A DNA stretch of 64,000 nucleotides, from positions 1 to 64,000 of the forward strand of contig JAIQGG010000004.1 of assembly GCA_020072785.1 (NCBI GenBank). The letters are read 5' to 3'. Below are positions 1 through 16,947 of this stretch, piece after piece. Within the stretch, counting starts at the first letter, position 1, and each line of letters opens with the position of its first letter. Position numbers and translations under genes: made by a program. This stretch comes from Terriglobia bacterium (GTDB lineage Bacteria; Acidobacteriota; Terriglobia; Acidiferrales; UBA7541). The notes under the pieces are model-generated. The model was not told where the DNA came from. It ran no database searches and saw only the letters and a program-made list of their open reading frames with translations.

Positions 1-81
1 AAGAAGCACTCCGAGCGGCTGGAGACCAAGAAGTTTTGCAATACGTGCCGCAAGCAGACCGCGCACAAAGAAGTGAAGTAA
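1..81 (+). CDS. rpmG: 50S ribosomal protein L33, C-terminal part (cut by window edge)
   Basis: The first 26 codons of the window read KKHSERLETKKFC followed by NTCRKQTAHKEVK and a TAA stop. This is the C-terminal end of a zinc-binding type L33: the CxxC pair (C-N-T-C) survives here and the other pair would lie before the window. L33 is a small protein of the large ribosomal subunit near the E site. The order rpmG-trnW-secE-nusG is common in bacteria and supports the call. The 5' end is missing. Confidence 0.9.
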   Translation, partial: KKHSERLETKKFCNTCRKQTAHKEVK

Positions 82-115
82 GGCTGGCGCAGGGGTTTGG
101 GACAGTCCCGAGTTT

Positions 116-190
116 AGGGGAGTAGGTTTAACGGTAGACCATCGGTCTCCAAAACCGAGAGTGGGGGTTCGAATCCCTCCTCCCCTGCCA
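116..190 (+). tRNA. trnW: tRNA-Trp (anticodon CCA)
   Basis: A full cloverleaf can be folded by eye. The 7-bp acceptor stem pairs 116-122 (AGGGGAG) with 180-186 (CTCCCCT), followed by discriminator G and an encoded CCA end. The anticodon stem TCGGT/ACCGA closes the loop CTCCAAA with anticodon CCA. The T arm has GGTTCGAATCC. It sits 34 bases after rpmG and 66 bases before secE, the usual place for tRNA-Trp in this cluster, and is probably processed from the same transcript. Confidence 0.97.
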
Positions 191-256
191 GATGGAAGAG
201 CGCCTGCCGGACCGGGTGACGGCGGCGCCGGGCAAGGAAACGAAGAGGCAGGCAGA

Positions 257-535
257 ATGGCCACGCAGGCGGTCAAAGTGAAGAATGAAGAAGCGCAGGG
301 CGGAATCGGCGGCGAGCTCGGGCAGAAGGTGACGGGCACGGTGCAGAACACGCGGGAATTTCTGCACGAAGTGCGCGTGGAGATGAAGCAGGTGACCTGG
401 CCGACGCGCGAGGACGTGGTTTCGACGACGGGTGTGGTGATCGTGACGGTGTTCTTCTTCGGCGTATTCCTGTGGCTCGTGGATATGGGCGTGCAGAGCG
501 TGGTGCAGTACGTATTCAAACTGTTTGGAGTGTAG
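257..535 (+). CDS. secE: preprotein translocase subunit SecE
   Basis: A 92-residue protein with a charged N-terminal segment, the conserved cytosolic amphipathic stretch ([20 protein letters not shown]), and one C-terminal transmembrane helix at about residues 58-80. SecE clamps SecY in the SecYEG translocon. The stretch around K-Q-V-T-W-P-T is the SecE signature. I chose ATG 257 because upstream in-frame codons run into tRNA-Trp and because GAGGCAG sits just before it. nusG follows after 16 bases. Confidence 0.93.
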   Translation: MATQAVKVKNEEAQGGIGGELGQKVTGTVQNTREFLHEVRVEMKQVTWPTREDVVSTTGVVIVTVFFFGVFLWLVDMGVQSVVQYVFKLFGV

Positions 536-551
536 AGGGGAACGCACGTTC

Positions 552-1085
552 ATGGCGATGCAGTGGTACATCATTCACACCTATTCTGGGTTTGAGAAGA
601 AGGTGAAGGAAAGTCTGGAAGGGCGGGTGGCGGCGTTCGGGCTGCAGGACAAGATCGGGCGCGTGCTGATCCCGATGGAAGACGTCGTGGAAGTGCGCGG
701 CGGGAAGAAAGTGGTTTCGGAGCGGATGTCCTATCCGGGCTACGTGCTGGTGGAGATGGACCTGGACGAGAACACCTGGCACGTGGTGCGGTCGACGCCG
801 CGGGTGACGGGGTTTGTGGGATCGGCGACGAATCCCTCGCCGCTGAGCCACGAGGAAGTGGATGCGATCATCAATCGCGTGCACGTTCCGGCGGACCGCC
901 CCAAGCCCAAGGTGATTTTCGAGCGCAACGAGCAAGTGCGCATCGTGGACGGCCCGTTCGCGAATTTCAACGGTACGGTGGAGGAAGTGGATTCCGACCA
1001 CAGCCGGCTCAAGGTTTCGGTGACGATTTTCGGGCGTTCGACGCCGGTGGAACTGGATTTCGCGAGCGTGGAAAAGCTGGCGTAG
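552..1085 (+). CDS. nusG: transcription termination/antitermination factor NusG
   Basis: A 177-residue NusG. The N-terminal NGN domain begins [16 protein letters not shown], which binds the RNA polymerase clamp. The C-terminal KOW domain has [15 protein letters not shown]. NusG couples transcription elongation to Rho or to ribosomal protein S10. ATG 552 is preceded by AGAGGGGAA at 533-541. A second ATG two codons on (558) is also possible. It lies between secE and rplK as in most bacteria. Confidence 0.96.
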   Translation: MAMQWYIIHTYSGFEKKVKESLEGRVAAFGLQDKIGRVLIPMEDVVEVRGGKKVVSERMSYPGYVLVEMDLDENTWHVVRSTPRVTGFVGSATNPSPLSHEEVDAIINRVHVPADRPKPKVIFERNEQVRIVDGPFANFNGTVEEVDSDHSRLKVSVTIFGRSTPVELDFASVEKLA

Positions 1086-1118
1086 CCGGCGCGGTCCAGA
1101 GGGAGATCGAGGCAGGAC

Positions 1119-1547
1119 ATGGCGAAGAAAGTACAGACAACGGTGAAGCTGCAGCTGGCGGCCGCGAAGGCCACGCCGGCGCCGCCGGTGGGCACGGCAC
1201 TCGGCCCGCACGGCGTGAACATCATGGATTTCTGCAAGCAGTTTAATGCCAAGACGGCGAAAGAGCCGGAAGGCATGATCATCCCGGTGCTGGTGACGAT
1301 CTACACCGACCGGACATTTTCGTTCATCACCAAGACACCGCCGGCCAGCGAACTGCTGAAGCGCGCGGCGGGGGTGGTGAAGGGCTCGGCGGAGCCCAAC
1401 CGCAACAAGGTCGGCAAAGTCACCAAGAAGCAGGTGGAAGAGATCGCCAAGACCAAGCTCGTGGACCTGAACACCACGAACCTGGAATCGGCTGTCCGCA
1501 CGGTGATGGGCACGGCGCGGAACATGGGACTGGAAGTCACGGAATAA
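1119..1547 (+). CDS. rplK: 50S ribosomal protein L11
   Basis: 142 residues, normal length for L11. The N-terminal domain has the proline-rich [20 protein letters not shown] segment that binds thiostrepton-class antibiotics, and the C-terminal RNA-binding domain ends with the [14 protein letters not shown] pattern. L11 forms the GTPase-associated centre of the large subunit. AGGCAGG lies before the ATG. It begins the rplKAJL run. Confidence 0.97.
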   Translation: MAKKVQTTVKLQLAAAKATPAPPVGTALGPHGVNIMDFCKQFNAKTAKEPEGMIIPVLVTIYTDRTFSFITKTPPASELLKRAAGVVKGSAEPNRNKVGKVTKKQVEEIAKTKLVDLNTTNLESAVRTVMGTARNMGLEVTE

Positions 1548-1575
1548 CGAAGTCGCGATCAGGGAGTTGCACGCC

Positions 1576-2289
1576 ATGCGGAAGAAAGCCGGAAAGAAAA
1601 TGGAAGGCGCGCGCAAGCAGGTGGAAGCGCGGCCGTACAAGCTCGCCGAAGCGGCGGAGCTGCTGAAGAAGACGCATCACACCAAGTTCAACGAAACGGT
1701 GGAGCTGGCCGTGAACCTGGGCGTGGACCCCAAGCATTCCGACCAGGTGGTGCGCGGGACGGTGGGGCTGCCGCACGGACTGGGCAAGTCGGTGCGCGTG
1801 CTGGTCATCGCCGGCGGCGACAAGGTGCGCGAGGCGCGGGAAGCGGGCGCAGATTTCGTGGGCGGCGATGACATGGTGCAGAAGATCGTGGAAGGGTGGA
1901 CGGATTACGAAGCGGTGATCGCCACGCCGGACATGATGAAGTCCGCGGGCAAGCTGGGCAAGGTGCTGGGGCCGCGCGGGCTGATGCCCAACCCCAAGAC
2001 CGGCACGGTCACCTTCGAAGTGGGCAAGGCGATCAAGGAGATCAAGGCCGGCAAGGTGGAGTTCCGGGTGGACAAGGCCGGGATCGTGCACTGCGCGATC
2101 GGCAAGATCCAGTTCGACGCCGCGAAGCTGGCGGAAAACGCGCACGCGGTGCTGGCGGCCATCACCAAGGCCAAGCCTGCGGCGGCCAAAGGCAAGTACA
2201 TCCAGAAAATCACGCTGACCTCCACGATGGGGCCGGGGATCCTGATTGACCTGGTCGACGCGGAAACAGCGATCGCCGCAGCGGCATAG
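1576..2289 (+). CDS. rplA: 50S ribosomal protein L1
   Basis: A 237-residue L1, the mobile stalk protein at the E site and in many bacteria a translational repressor of its own operon. Visible signatures are [20 protein letters not shown] and the G-T-V-T motif after it. I chose ATG 1576 with AGGGA at 1561-1565. A TTG three codons upstream (1567) would lack room for a ribosome binding site. It starts 28 bases after rplK. Confidence 0.96.
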   Translation: MRKKAGKKMEGARKQVEARPYKLAEAAELLKKTHHTKFNETVELAVNLGVDPKHSDQVVRGTVGLPHGLGKSVRVLVIAGGDKVREAREAGADFVGGDDMVQKIVEGWTDYEAVIATPDMMKSAGKLGKVLGPRGLMPNPKTGTVTFEVGKAIKEIKAGKVEFRVDKAGIVHCAIGKIQFDAAKLAENAHAVLAAITKAKPAAAKGKYIQKITLTSTMGPGILIDLVDAETAIAAAA

Positions 2290-2303
2290 CGGAGCGGGAA
2301 ACC

Positions 2304-2831
2304 ATGAAAAAGCGCAGCGAAAAGCAACAGGACCTGGACAAGCTGAAGACCGAGCTGGCCAAGGTGTCGACGGTGATCCTGACGACGTTTCAGGGCATCA
2401 CGGTGGAAGACGACACGCGGCTGCGCCGCGCGGTGCAGGCGGCGGGCGGGCGCTACAAGGTGGTGAAGAATACGCTGGCGGAGCGCGCCGGGGTGGGCAC
2501 TTCCGCGGAGCCGCTGCTCAAGGACCTCAAGGGCACGCATTCCATCGCCTACACGGATACGGATCCGGTGGCGCTGGCGAAGGCGCTGACCAAGGTGGCC
2601 AAGGATGTGCCGGCGTTCAAGTTCAAGGCCGGAGTGGTGGAAGGGCGCGTGTTGTCGATCGCGGAGATTCAGCAACTGGCGAGCCTGCCGTCGAAGGAGG
2701 AACTGATCAGTAAGATCATGTTCCTGCTGAACGCGCCGGCGCAGCGCATCGCCGCGGCGCTCAACGCTCTGCCGCGCAACCTGGCGGTAACGGTGAGCGA
2801 GGCCGTGAAGGCCAACAAGTTTGGGTCCTAA
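2304..2831 (+). CDS. rplJ: 50S ribosomal protein L10
   Basis: 175 residues. L10 anchors the L7/L12 stalk to 23S rRNA. The start [18 protein letters not shown] and the RNA-binding [11 protein letters not shown] segment are typical, and the C-terminal helix ([23 protein letters not shown]) is the docking site for L7/L12 dimers. AGCGGGA precedes the ATG. It is 14 bases after rplA and in one transcription unit with rplL. Confidence 0.96.
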   Translation: MKKRSEKQQDLDKLKTELAKVSTVILTTFQGITVEDDTRLRRAVQAAGGRYKVVKNTLAERAGVGTSAEPLLKDLKGTHSIAYTDTDPVALAKALTKVAKDVPAFKFKAGVVEGRVLSIAEIQQLASLPSKEELISKIMFLLNAPAQRIAAALNALPRNLAVTVSEAVKANKFGS

Positions 2832-2841
2832 CCCGCAAGGG

Positions 2842-2863
2842 CCGGGTGGCGCGAGCCTCCCGG
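2842..2863 (+). promoter_or_regulatory. GCGA-tetraloop hairpin between rplJ and rplL
   Basis: CCGGGTGGC and GCCTCCCGG pair over nine positions with one mismatch, closed by a GCGA (GNRA) loop. It lies in the 81-base gap before rplL, where extra L7/L12 synthesis (four or more copies per ribosome) must be arranged. A role in mRNA processing or stability is inference. There is no T-run, so it is not an intrinsic terminator. Confidence 0.4.
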
Positions 2864-2912
2864 GAAGGTCCAATAACAATTCATTTTGTTCTTGAGAGGA
2901 GAAGAAACAGTC

Positions 2913-3290
2913 ATGGCGAAAGTGGAGACGATACTGGACGAGATCAAGGGGCTGACGCTTCTGGAAGCCTCGGATCTCGTAAAGAAAATGGAAGAAGCCT
3001 TCGGGGTTTCCGCGGCAGCGGCGACGTCGGTGGTAGTGGCGGGCGGCGGGGCAGCGGGAGCGGCACCGGCGGAAGAGAAAACGGAGTTCGCCGTGGTGCT
3101 GACCGACGTGGGCGCGAACAAGATCAACGTCATCAAGGCGGTGCGCGAAGTGACGAGCCTGGGGCTGAAGGAAGCCAAGGACCTCGTGGATGGCGCGCCG
3201 AAGACCGTCAAAGAGGGCGTGAACAAGGACGAGGCGGCCACAATCAAGAAGAAGTTCGAAGACGCCGGCGCCAAAGTCGAAATCAAGTAA
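2913..3290 (+). CDS. rplL: 50S ribosomal protein L7/L12
   Basis: 125 residues. The N-terminal dimerisation domain is followed by an Ala/Gly hinge ([14 protein letters not shown], about residues 45-58) and the C-terminal factor-binding domain with [24 protein letters not shown]7/L12 recruits translation GTPases. ATG 2913 follows a strong AGAGGAGAAGAAA. Length and hinge are normal for the family. Confidence 0.97.
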   Translation: MAKVETILDEIKGLTLLEASDLVKKMEEAFGVSAAAATSVVVAGGGAAGAAPAEEKTEFAVVLTDVGANKINVIKAVREVTSLGLKEAKDLVDGAPKTVKEGVNKDEAATIKKKFEDAGAKVEIK

Positions 3291-3334
3291 GGGTGGCGGC
3301 GGCTTGGGCCGCTGCCAGGCGGGTTTCATAGCGA

Positions 3335-3364
3335 GGCGCGGCGCCCGGGCGGCAGGGCCGCGCC
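3335..3364 (+). promoter_or_regulatory. Stable hairpin in the rplL-rpoB spacer (attenuator or processing site candidate)
   Basis: GGCGCGGC (3335-3342) and GCCGCGCC (3357-3364) form a perfect 8-bp stem around a 14-base loop that itself contains the palindrome GCCCGGGC. It lies in the 257-base rplL-rpoB gap. In Escherichia coli this gap holds an attenuator and an RNase III site that lower rpoBC expression relative to ribosomal proteins; an equivalent job here is inference. No T-run follows. The remaining spacer up to rpoB shows only a smaller dyad (GCCGG/CCGGC near 3420). Confidence 0.45.
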
Positions 3365-3547
3365 AGAGGAATCGTCGTACGCAATTCGAGACTGAGTGTT
3401 ACTTCAACTTCATACGTCCTGCCGGGACCACCGGCGGCCGTGTGCGCGCTGACTTCGGACGGGAGGCGCCGCACCACGGCCGGGTGTCTTCAGTGTCCGC
3501 ACGCTGCTCGAAAGGGTTGAGTCCGAAAGGGACGAGGTAGATCACGC

Positions 3548-7981
<4,434 letters not shown>

Positions 7982-7985
7982 GATC

Positions 7986-8079
7986 GCCGGGGGACGTTCC
8001 GGTTTCGGCCAGAACGTCCTCCCGGCAAGAGTTTTGTAATCGGGTTCTCAGCCGGTCGCGTTTCGCAAGAGAGCGACCG
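7986..8079 (+). promoter_or_regulatory. Two hairpins in the rpoB-rpoC spacer
   Basis: The 141-base spacer is unusually long for rpoBC. Hairpin 1 pairs 7986-7998 with 8013-8026 (13 bp, one bulged A) with a nested CCG/CGG top, and is followed by GAGTTTT. Hairpin 2 pairs CGGTCGC (8053-8059) with GCGACCG (8073-8079). Hairpin 1 has a weak terminator look with only four T residues. They may tune RpoC relative to RpoB or guide mRNA cleavage; that is inference. Confidence 0.4.
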
Positions 8080-8122
8080 CAACCCGGGCCGACGAGGTCG
8101 GACCGGGAGGGAGGAAACAACC

Positions 8123-12322
<4,200 letters not shown>

Positions 12323-12371
12323 ACCGGGGAACCAGCGGGGCTCCGCGAGCCCGCCAGGAGAGGTTCTCGAA

Positions 12372-12417
12372 GGCGTCCGGGTCCCGGGGTTCAGGGCCCG
12401 GGCGCCTTTTTCTTTTT
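12372..12417 (+). terminator. Intrinsic terminator of the rpl-rpoBC operon
   Basis: A 13-bp GC-rich stem pairs 12372-12384 with 12394-12406 (two G-U pairs) over a 9-base loop, and is followed by TTTTTCTTTTT at 12407-12417. It begins 50 bases after the rpoC stop. Confidence 0.92.
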
Positions 12418-12472
12418 GGGGCTGTCTTGTGGCGCCCGGGGAAGCGCCAGCGGGGCGGGAAGGGTATCATTC

Positions 12473-12484
12473 AGGAACGTTCCT
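12473..12484. promoter_or_regulatory. 12-bp palindrome AGGAACGTTCCT, possible operator
   Basis: A perfect palindrome in the gap before the histidine kinase gene, 12 bases upstream of a candidate -35 box. Position suits a regulator-binding site, but a chance palindrome is not excluded. Confidence 0.25.
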
Positions 12485-12496
12485 TCGCCGGAGGGA

Positions 12497-12525
12497 TTGC
12501 CGCGGGCGGGGATCGTTTCTACACT
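12497..12525 (+). promoter_or_regulatory. Candidate sigma-70 promoter of the histidine kinase gene
   Basis: TTGCCG (12497-12502), 17-base spacer, TACACT (12520-12525). It is about 55 bases before the ATG and after the rpoC terminator. Confidence 0.45.
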
Positions 12526-12580
12526 GAGCCATCGGCCCGCATGTATCTCTTGGCCCGGGGGACAGTCTTTTTCCGACGTC

Positions 12581-15217
12581 ATGCCCGATACTGACCAGCG
12601 CGCCTCCGCTTTTCTTCCGGAAGCCCACGGCCCGGGCAGCACCCCTGCAAGCGATTCCGCTCGGCTGGAGCAGTTCGAGCGGCGGCAGAACGAACTGTGG
12701 CAGCAGGCCTTTCTCCTGCTTTTCATCCTGACGATTTTCTTCGCATGGATTTCCTGGGATTCGACGCGCATCCTGGCAAACCAATACAAAGTGCTGCCCA
12801 TCGGTCTGGTGGTGCTGGTAGCCCTGTTCGGCTTGCATACGTGGAGGAAGTCGCGGGAGATCCACCGATTGCGCGAGCTGTTGCGCGGACTGCAGCGGGA
12901 CGCCGCGCCGCCCAGCGAGAAGCAGCTCGACCACCTGTACGGACTGATTACCCGCTCGCAGCAGGGATACCGCGAACTCATTGATTCGTTCGGCGAAATA
13001 CTCCTGGCGCTCACGCCGAAGGGAAACGTGCGCGCGGCCAACCGGAGTTTCGCGGAACTGGTGGGAGCGCCCTTTCCCCAGATCATTGGCCGTCCGATCC
13101 TGGATTTTCTGGAGGCAGCGGAGGCTGGCGGACAGAAGGCGGACGAGCACTCTCTGCAGCACTTCCTGGAGCAGCGCCACTGGGCGGGTGTGGTGAAGAC
13201 GCAGGTGCGGGGCAGCAATACGCCGCGCTATTTCGATTGCGTGGCGCACGCCATGGTCCGCGGCGACAAGGTGCACGGGATCACGCTGCTGGCGCGGGAC
13301 ATCACCGTGCTGCGCGAGAGCGAGGCGCGCTTTACGGAGCTGTTCGAAACCCTGCAGGAAGGCATCTACATCGTCACCCCGGACGAGCGCATCGTGGACG
13401 TCAATCCGGCCCTGGTGCGCATGCTGGGCTACGACTCCAAAGAAGAGTTGCTGGGCCGGCGGGTTTCCGAGTTCTTCGAGGATTCGCAGGACGTAACACG
13501 TTTTTTGCGGGAGGCAGAAGGCAGGGCGGGGATGCAGGTGCGGGAGGTCCGGCTGCGGCGGAAGGAAGGCGTGCCGGTGGTCTGCCTGAATACGGCCACG
13601 ACGGTGCGCGATGCCTCCGGAGCGGTGCTGCGCTATCAGGGCGCGCTGATGGACATGACCGAGCAGCGGAAGATGGAGCGGCGGCTGTACAAGGAGCAAG
13701 AGTTCGCGCGCCAGCTCGTGGAGAGCTTTCCGGACCTGATCCTGGTGCTGGATACGGCCGGGCACTACACGTTTGTCAGCGGGCAGGTGAAGGAAATTCT
13801 GGGCTACGACCTGGACGAAACCGAGAATATGACCTTCGGGGACCGCACCCACCCGGAAGATCGCACCGCGCTGCACACGCTGTTCGACGAGGTGGTGGCG
13901 GGGAAAAAGACGTTCGCGTCGCTGGAGACTCGCATTCAGCACAGGCAGGGCGACTGGCGGCGGATGCGGCTGCATTTCAGCCCGCTGACCAGCGAGTCCG
14001 GAAAAATCGAGGGAGTGGTGATTTCGGCGCGGGACGTCACGCAGCTCAAGCGCCTGGAAGAGCAGCTCATCCAGTCGGAAAAGCTGGCGGCCATGGGGCA
14101 GATGCTTGCCGGCGTGGCGCACGAACTCAATAATCCGCTCACCGCCGTTCTGGGGATCACCGAGCTGCTCCGGGAGCGCGCCGACCTGGACGCCGCGGCT
14201 CAGAGGCAGCTGGAGTTGACGCACCGCCAGGCGCGGCGTGCGGCGCGAATCGTGCAGAACCTGCTGGATTTTTCGCGGCCGGCCGCGCCGCAGAAAAAGC
14301 TACTGAGCGTCAGCCCGCTCGTCGAGCGCACCCTGCAGCTCCACGAGCACTCCCTGCGGCAGAGCAAGATCGCCGTGGAATTCCACCCCGACCCGGCGCT
14401 GCCCTCGGTGATGGGAGACGCCAACCAGCTTGTCCAGGTATTTCTCAACCTGATCACCAACGCGGAACACGCGATTCGCGAAGTGCGCGATTCCGGGAAG
14501 ATTTTGGTGCGCTTGCATCGTGCGGGAGACCGCGTCGCGGTGACCATCCAGGACGATGGTGTGGGGATCCATCAGGAAGCGCTGCCGAAGCTCTTTGACC
14601 CGTTCTACACGACGAAGCGGCCGGGAGGCGGCACGGGGCTGGGATTGAGCATCTGCATGGCGATTGTGCGCGAGCATCACGGGAGCATCGAAGCCGAAAC
14701 GCTGCCGGGAGGCGGGTCGGCGTTCACCGTGTGGCTGCCCGCGGCAGGGCAGCCGCAGGCGGCTTCCACGGTGATGGACACGGCGGCGCACACTGTCGGC
14801 GAGCTGCGGCAGATGGCCGACGTCCTCAAGGGCCGCTCGGTCCTTGTGGTGGATGACGAGGAAAGCATCCGCCAACTGCTCGAAGAAGGGCTGACGGCGC
14901 AGGGACTGCATGTGGATTCCGCGGCGGATTGCGCGGGGGCGCTGGCGTGCGTGCAGCGCATCGAATATGACGCGATTCTGTGCGATCTCAATCTGACGGT
15001 GGGCGGGGTGAGCGGCAAGGAGACGGCCGAGCGCATTCTGAGCGCGCAAGCGCGCAAACCCGCGATCATCTTCATGACCGGGGACCTGATGACCGCTGCC
15101 GGCGCCGATGCCGAGGGCGGGCCGCGCTGGAGGCTGCAGAAACCCTTCCGCGTTTCGGAGGCGCTGGCGATACTTGTCGAGGTCTTCTCCGCCAGTAATG
15201 AGTCTCTCGCGAAATAG
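12581..15217 (+). CDS. Hybrid PAS-domain sensor histidine kinase with C-terminal receiver
   Basis: 878 residues from ATG 12581. Two close transmembrane helices (about 42-60 and 72-90) with almost no loop between them suggest membrane anchoring rather than a periplasmic sensor. Three PAS-like domains follow (about 120-490). HisKA has the phospho-acceptor His514 in VAHELNNPLTAVLGI. The HATPase domain has N, G1 (DDGVGI) and G2 (GGGTGLGLSI) boxes. The receiver near 750-870 has DDE and the phospho-acceptor Asp802 (CDLNL). No response regulator gene is adjacent, so output probably runs by phosphorelay to a distant partner. The signal is unknown. Confidence 0.9.
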   Translation: MPDTDQRASAFLPEAHGPGSTPASDSARLEQFERRQNELWQQAFLLLFILTIFFAWISWDSTRILANQYKVLPIGLVVLVALFGLHTWRKSREIHRLRELLRGLQRDAAPPSEKQLDHLYGLITRSQQGYRELIDSFGEILLALTPKGNVRAANRSFAELVGAPFPQIIGRPILDFLEAAEAGGQKADEHSLQHFLEQRHWAGVVKTQVRGSNTPRYFDCVAHAMVRGDKVHGITLLARDITVLRESEARFTELFETLQEGIYIVTPDERIVDVNPALVRMLGYDSKEELLGRRVSEFFEDSQDVTRFLREAEGRAGMQVREVRLRRKEGVPVVCLNTATTVRDASGAVLRYQGALMDMTEQRKMERRLYKEQEFARQLVESFPDLILVLDTAGHYTFVSGQVKEILGYDLDETENMTFGDRTHPEDRTALHTLFDEVVAGKKTFASLETRIQHRQGDWRRMRLHFSPLTSESGKIEGVVISARDVTQLKRLEEQLIQSEKLAAMGQMLAGVAHELNNPLTAVLGITELLRERADLDAAAQRQLELTHRQARRAARIVQNLLDFSRPAAPQKKLLSVSPLVERTLQLHEHSLRQSKIAVEFHPDPALPSVMGDANQLVQVFLNLITNAEHAIREVRDSGKILVRLHRAGDRVAVTIQDDGVGIHQEALPKLFDPFYTTKRPGGGTGLGLSICMAIVREHHGSIEAETLPGGGSAFTVWLPAAGQPQAASTVMDTAAHTVGELRQMADVLKGRSVLVVDDEESIRQLLEEGLTAQGLHVDSAADCAGALACVQRIEYDAILCDLNLTVGGVSGKETAERILSAQARKPAIIFMTGDLMTAAGADAEGGPRWRLQKPFRVSEALAILVEVFSASNESLAK

Positions 15218-15252
15218 CCCCACCGCCGGGCTGCTGCCACGGGGTGGAAAGA

Positions 15253-16302
15253 TCAATCCCGCGGATTCCGGGGCGTTGCGGATTTCCCGGAGTCGGGCGG
15301 CTGGCCGGGCGCGGCGTCCACCCCAAAATCCCAGACGTATAAATTCATTCCCTCGGGAAGGAACTCCGCGAGGACGTATTCGCCCGGGGGCAGGGGCTGG
15401 CTCAGCGTGAAACGGAAGACCGTCGAGGCGACGTCCCAGCGCTGGAGGGAAATGGTGTCGCGGCTGGTACCCACCTCATGGCCAAAAAAGCTGCGGATGG
15501 ATTCCACCTGGCGCTTGCTGCCTTTGACCGTGGCGCGGATGAGCTCCACTTCGGGCCCGGACTCGCCCGGGCGGCTGCTCTTGCGCACCGGGGAGGCGCG
15601 TTCCGGGTCGGGTGGCGCTTCCCGGAGATAGAACTCGAGGGTGGCCGAAGTGAAGCGCAAACGGGCCTTGCTCCCCGGAATTTCCAGATTGCGCTTGTCG
15701 GGAACGATGGGGATGGGCACGAGTACCTGCTTCAGGAACTGTTTCTTGTCCCGGTGCAACTCCGTGCCGACCTGTTCGAGCGGGGTTACCACGCGGCCTT
15801 CCACGGCGAACATTCCTTCGCCCGAGGGGAGGAAGAGGCCCGGGGCGACCTGCAGGCTGGCGTCCACGTCCAGGGCCAGTTCTGTCTTGCTGGCCTCTTC
15901 TTCCGTGTGAACCTTTTTGGCCAGGGCGTCGGCCGCGCGGGTTTGCTCCGTTTCGGCCTTCGCCGTGGCCTCCCAGTCCACGAGCGCGGCGGGCAGTTCC
16001 TCCCAGGCAGAGCGCTCGATGCTGTAGTAACGGACGCGGTCGCCGTTGCGCTGGTAGGAGCGGACGATGTGGAAGTTGCCGTCCTTGAGAATGAGTCGTT
16101 TGCCGCGGGGGAGCGAAGCGGGCAGGCTGCGGGCCTCGGACTGCGTTGGCGAGGGGGACTCCTGGGCCGCAGGAGATTGCTGGGCGGCGTGCCCGGCAGC
16201 GCCGGCCGGTGCTGCCGGGCAGAGCAGCAGGCCGCAGAAGGCGAACCCGGCTTGGGCGCGGAAGGGAAACCAGCTCGCGATGGGAAAATGCCTCCTGCTC
16301 AT
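15253..16302 (-). CDS. Secreted protein of unknown function
   Basis: 349 residues from ATG 16302. A long basic n-region is followed by a hydrophobic stretch (AGFAFCGLLLCPAAPAGAAG), a likely signal peptide. The mature part has an N-terminal segment resembling short beta-rich repeats (KRLILKDGNFHIVRSYQRNG) then a charged middle and a C-terminal beta-rich domain. I do not recognise a family. The open frame extends upstream to a GTG at 16359, but those codons are the dispersed palindromic repeat and I do not trust them as coding. It converges with the histidine kinase gene. Confidence 0.65.
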   Translation of the reverse strand: MSRRHFPIASWFPFRAQAGFAFCGLLLCPAAPAGAAGHAAQQSPAAQESPSPTQSEARSLPASLPRGKRLILKDGNFHIVRSYQRNGDRVRYYSIERSAWEELPAALVDWEATAKAETEQTRAADALAKKVHTEEEASKTELALDVDASLQVAPGLFLPSGEGMFAVEGRVVTPLEQVGTELHRDKKQFLKQVLVPIPIVPDKRNLEIPGSKARLRFTSATLEFYLREAPPDPERASPVRKSSRPGESGPEVELIRATVKGSKRQVESIRSFFGHEVGTSRDTISLQRWDVASTVFRFTLSQPLPPGEYVLAEFLPEGMNLYVWDFGVDAAPGQPPDSGKSATPRNPRD

Positions 16303-16339
16303 CAGATGCCTCTGGCCAGAGCGGGTTTGCCTCTTCCGG

Positions 16340-16359
16340 GTTGACCGCTTCGCGGTCAC
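16340..16359. repeat. Dispersed palindromic repeat, copy 1
   Basis: GTTGACCGCTTCGCGGTCAC. The arms TGACCGC and GCGGTCA flank a TTC centre. It lies 38 bases upstream of the secreted-protein gene start. Confidence 0.85.
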
Positions 16360-16430
16360 ACCTATCGAGGATAGCGCCGGAGGGGGGCGGGGGCAACCGG
16401 GGGTTGTTCAGCGGGCGCTGGGGCGGATGC

Positions 16431-16468
16431 AAAAGGCGACGGGCTCCGGCGGAGAAGCCGGAGCCCGT
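16431..16468 (-). terminator. Intrinsic terminator of the small HTH gene
   Basis: A 12-bp perfect stem (16439-16450 with 16457-16468, ACGGGCTCCGGC) over a 6-base loop. On the minus strand it is followed by CGCCTTTTG, a short T-run. It begins 26 bases after the HTH gene's stop. Confidence 0.65.
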
Positions 16469-16493
16469 TCAGAATCGATCGGAACGCCGAAAA

Positions 16494-16739
16494 CTAATGG
16501 GTGCACTTGGGAAAAAGGGTGACCAGGACCATCAGGTCGCTGAGAGTGAACAGCCACTGGTCGGCCTGCTTACCGGCAGCTTCGGCGGCCCGGGCAATGA
16601 AACCCAGGTGACGGCTGCGCGCGAAATTGTGGAGGTGGTCCATGCAGATGCCCGTAAGACTTGCCACTTCCGTATCCGTGAAGATTTTTTGACTCGACTT
16701 GATAGTGACCACGGCCGACCTCTCTGTCTCCCCCGTCAC
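16494..16739 (-). CDS. Small MerR-like helix-turn-helix protein
   Basis: 81 residues. The core KIFTDTEVASLTGICMDHLHNFARSRHLGFI resembles the winged-helix start of MerR or excisionase-type proteins, and the tail LFTLSDLMVLVTLF resembles the end of that fold. DNA binding is inferred. It is a single-gene unit with its own terminator. Upstream (16740-16947) is an AT-rich stretch unlike the surroundings, likely its promoter region, with no clear coding sequence. Confidence 0.6.
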   Translation of the reverse strand: MTGETERSAVVTIKSSQKIFTDTEVASLTGICMDHLHNFARSRHLGFIARAAEAAGKQADQWLFTLSDLMVLVTLFPKCTH

Positions 16740-16947
16740 ATCGCGCTTGCCGAACCTCTTTCAGGCTTCTAGCAAGATAGGCGATCACCAGTTGTTAGAG
16801 CAATAGTAGTTCCGTTCTTATGACCAAAAACCAACTATCTAGTACTTTTGCTCCAACTCTCACGCCATGAATAGGTTATCGGAAAAAAATAAAAACGCTT
16901 CGACCCGGAGGAGAACCCGGCGGGCAATTCCAGCCGGGAAAAATTTC

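Noticed and set aside
161-256. N-terminal extension of secE into the tRNA-Trp region
   Set aside because: It would read through the 3' half of the tRNA gene. ATG 257 has a ribosome binding site and gives normal SecE length.
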